Assembly (NCBI GenBank): GCA_916700875.1
Contig: CAKAKS010000038.1
Coordinates: forward strand, 11,975,944 to 12,039,943
From: Sebastes aleutianus
Lineage: Eukaryota > Chordata > Actinopteri > Perciformes > Sebastidae
Direction: 5' to 3'
Length of the DNA: 64,000 nucleotides
Shown here: positions 63,890 to 64,000 of the stretch, piece after piece
Position numbering within the stretch: the stretch's first letter is position 1
Layout of the letters: the number at the start of each line of letters is the position of its first letter
Notes under the pieces: generated by a model
What the model saw: the letters and a program-made list of their open reading frames with translations, nothing else
What the model was told of the DNA's origin: nothing
Databases searched by the model: none
Made by a program: the position numbers and the translations under genes

Positions 63890-64000
63890 CCTCGGCTTTG
63901 GGGTCACGGTTCGGTACATTTTGGTACAGCAGGGAAAACAAAAATATAAATAACGAATACATTTTTTAAATTTATTTTAATATAATAATAATAATAATAA
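63890..64000. mobile_element. left end of a hAT-like element, cut by window end
   Basis: GGGTATGTATACCTCGGCTT followed by GGGGTCACGGTTCGGTACA resembles the terminus of a common fish hAT family. It runs into an (ATA)n stretch at the window edge, so the other end cannot be seen. Confidence 0.5.

Overview
This window reads as vertebrate nuclear DNA, most likely from a teleost fish and probably a spiny-rayed (percomorph) one. The evidence is: large introns, GT/AG splice signals, many (TG)n and tetranucleotide microsatellites, tRNA-derived SINEs, 5'-truncated LINEs, and many short hAT-type and TTAA-flanked DNA transposons whose ends look like common fish repeat families. The species cannot be named from the sequence.

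One protein-coding gene is supported: trps1 on the + strand, seen only at its 3' end. Bases 1-23731 are intron. A 123-bp exon (23732-23854) encodes the GATA-type zinc finger. A 5.6-kb intron follows (23855-29443). The last exon starts at 29444, with its coding part ending at the stop codon 31022-31024. It carries the basic nuclear localisation signal, the GSPIEKY repeats, a PLDLA motif, the paired Ikaros-type C2H2 fingers and then an unusually long acidic tail. A long AT-rich 3' UTR probably runs to about 36.5 kb and is interrupted by a 503-bp hAT element. Upstream exons, including the N-terminal C2H2 fingers, are not in the window.

From about 36.5 kb to the end I find no host gene that I can support. 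This part holds microsatellites (a 730-bp GATA/GATG array and a 328-bp CTAT array), LINE fragments, SINEs, MITEs and purine-rich low-complexity DNA. One short exon-like open frame (51207-51347) is unexplained.

Transposons make up much of the interpretable content and are often nested. Examples are a hAT inside a 930-bp palindromic TTAA element (18595-19524), a LINE inside a hAT (41496-42685), and a hairpin MITE plus a hAT inside an older element (57870-59163). Several hAT MITEs with different ends share one internal core. I found no CRISPR array, operon, standalone tRNA or rRNA gene, phage element or defence system, and no clear new biological system. The most useful leads are the trps1 C-terminal differences from the mammalian protein and the hairpin element lying just upstream of the last exon.
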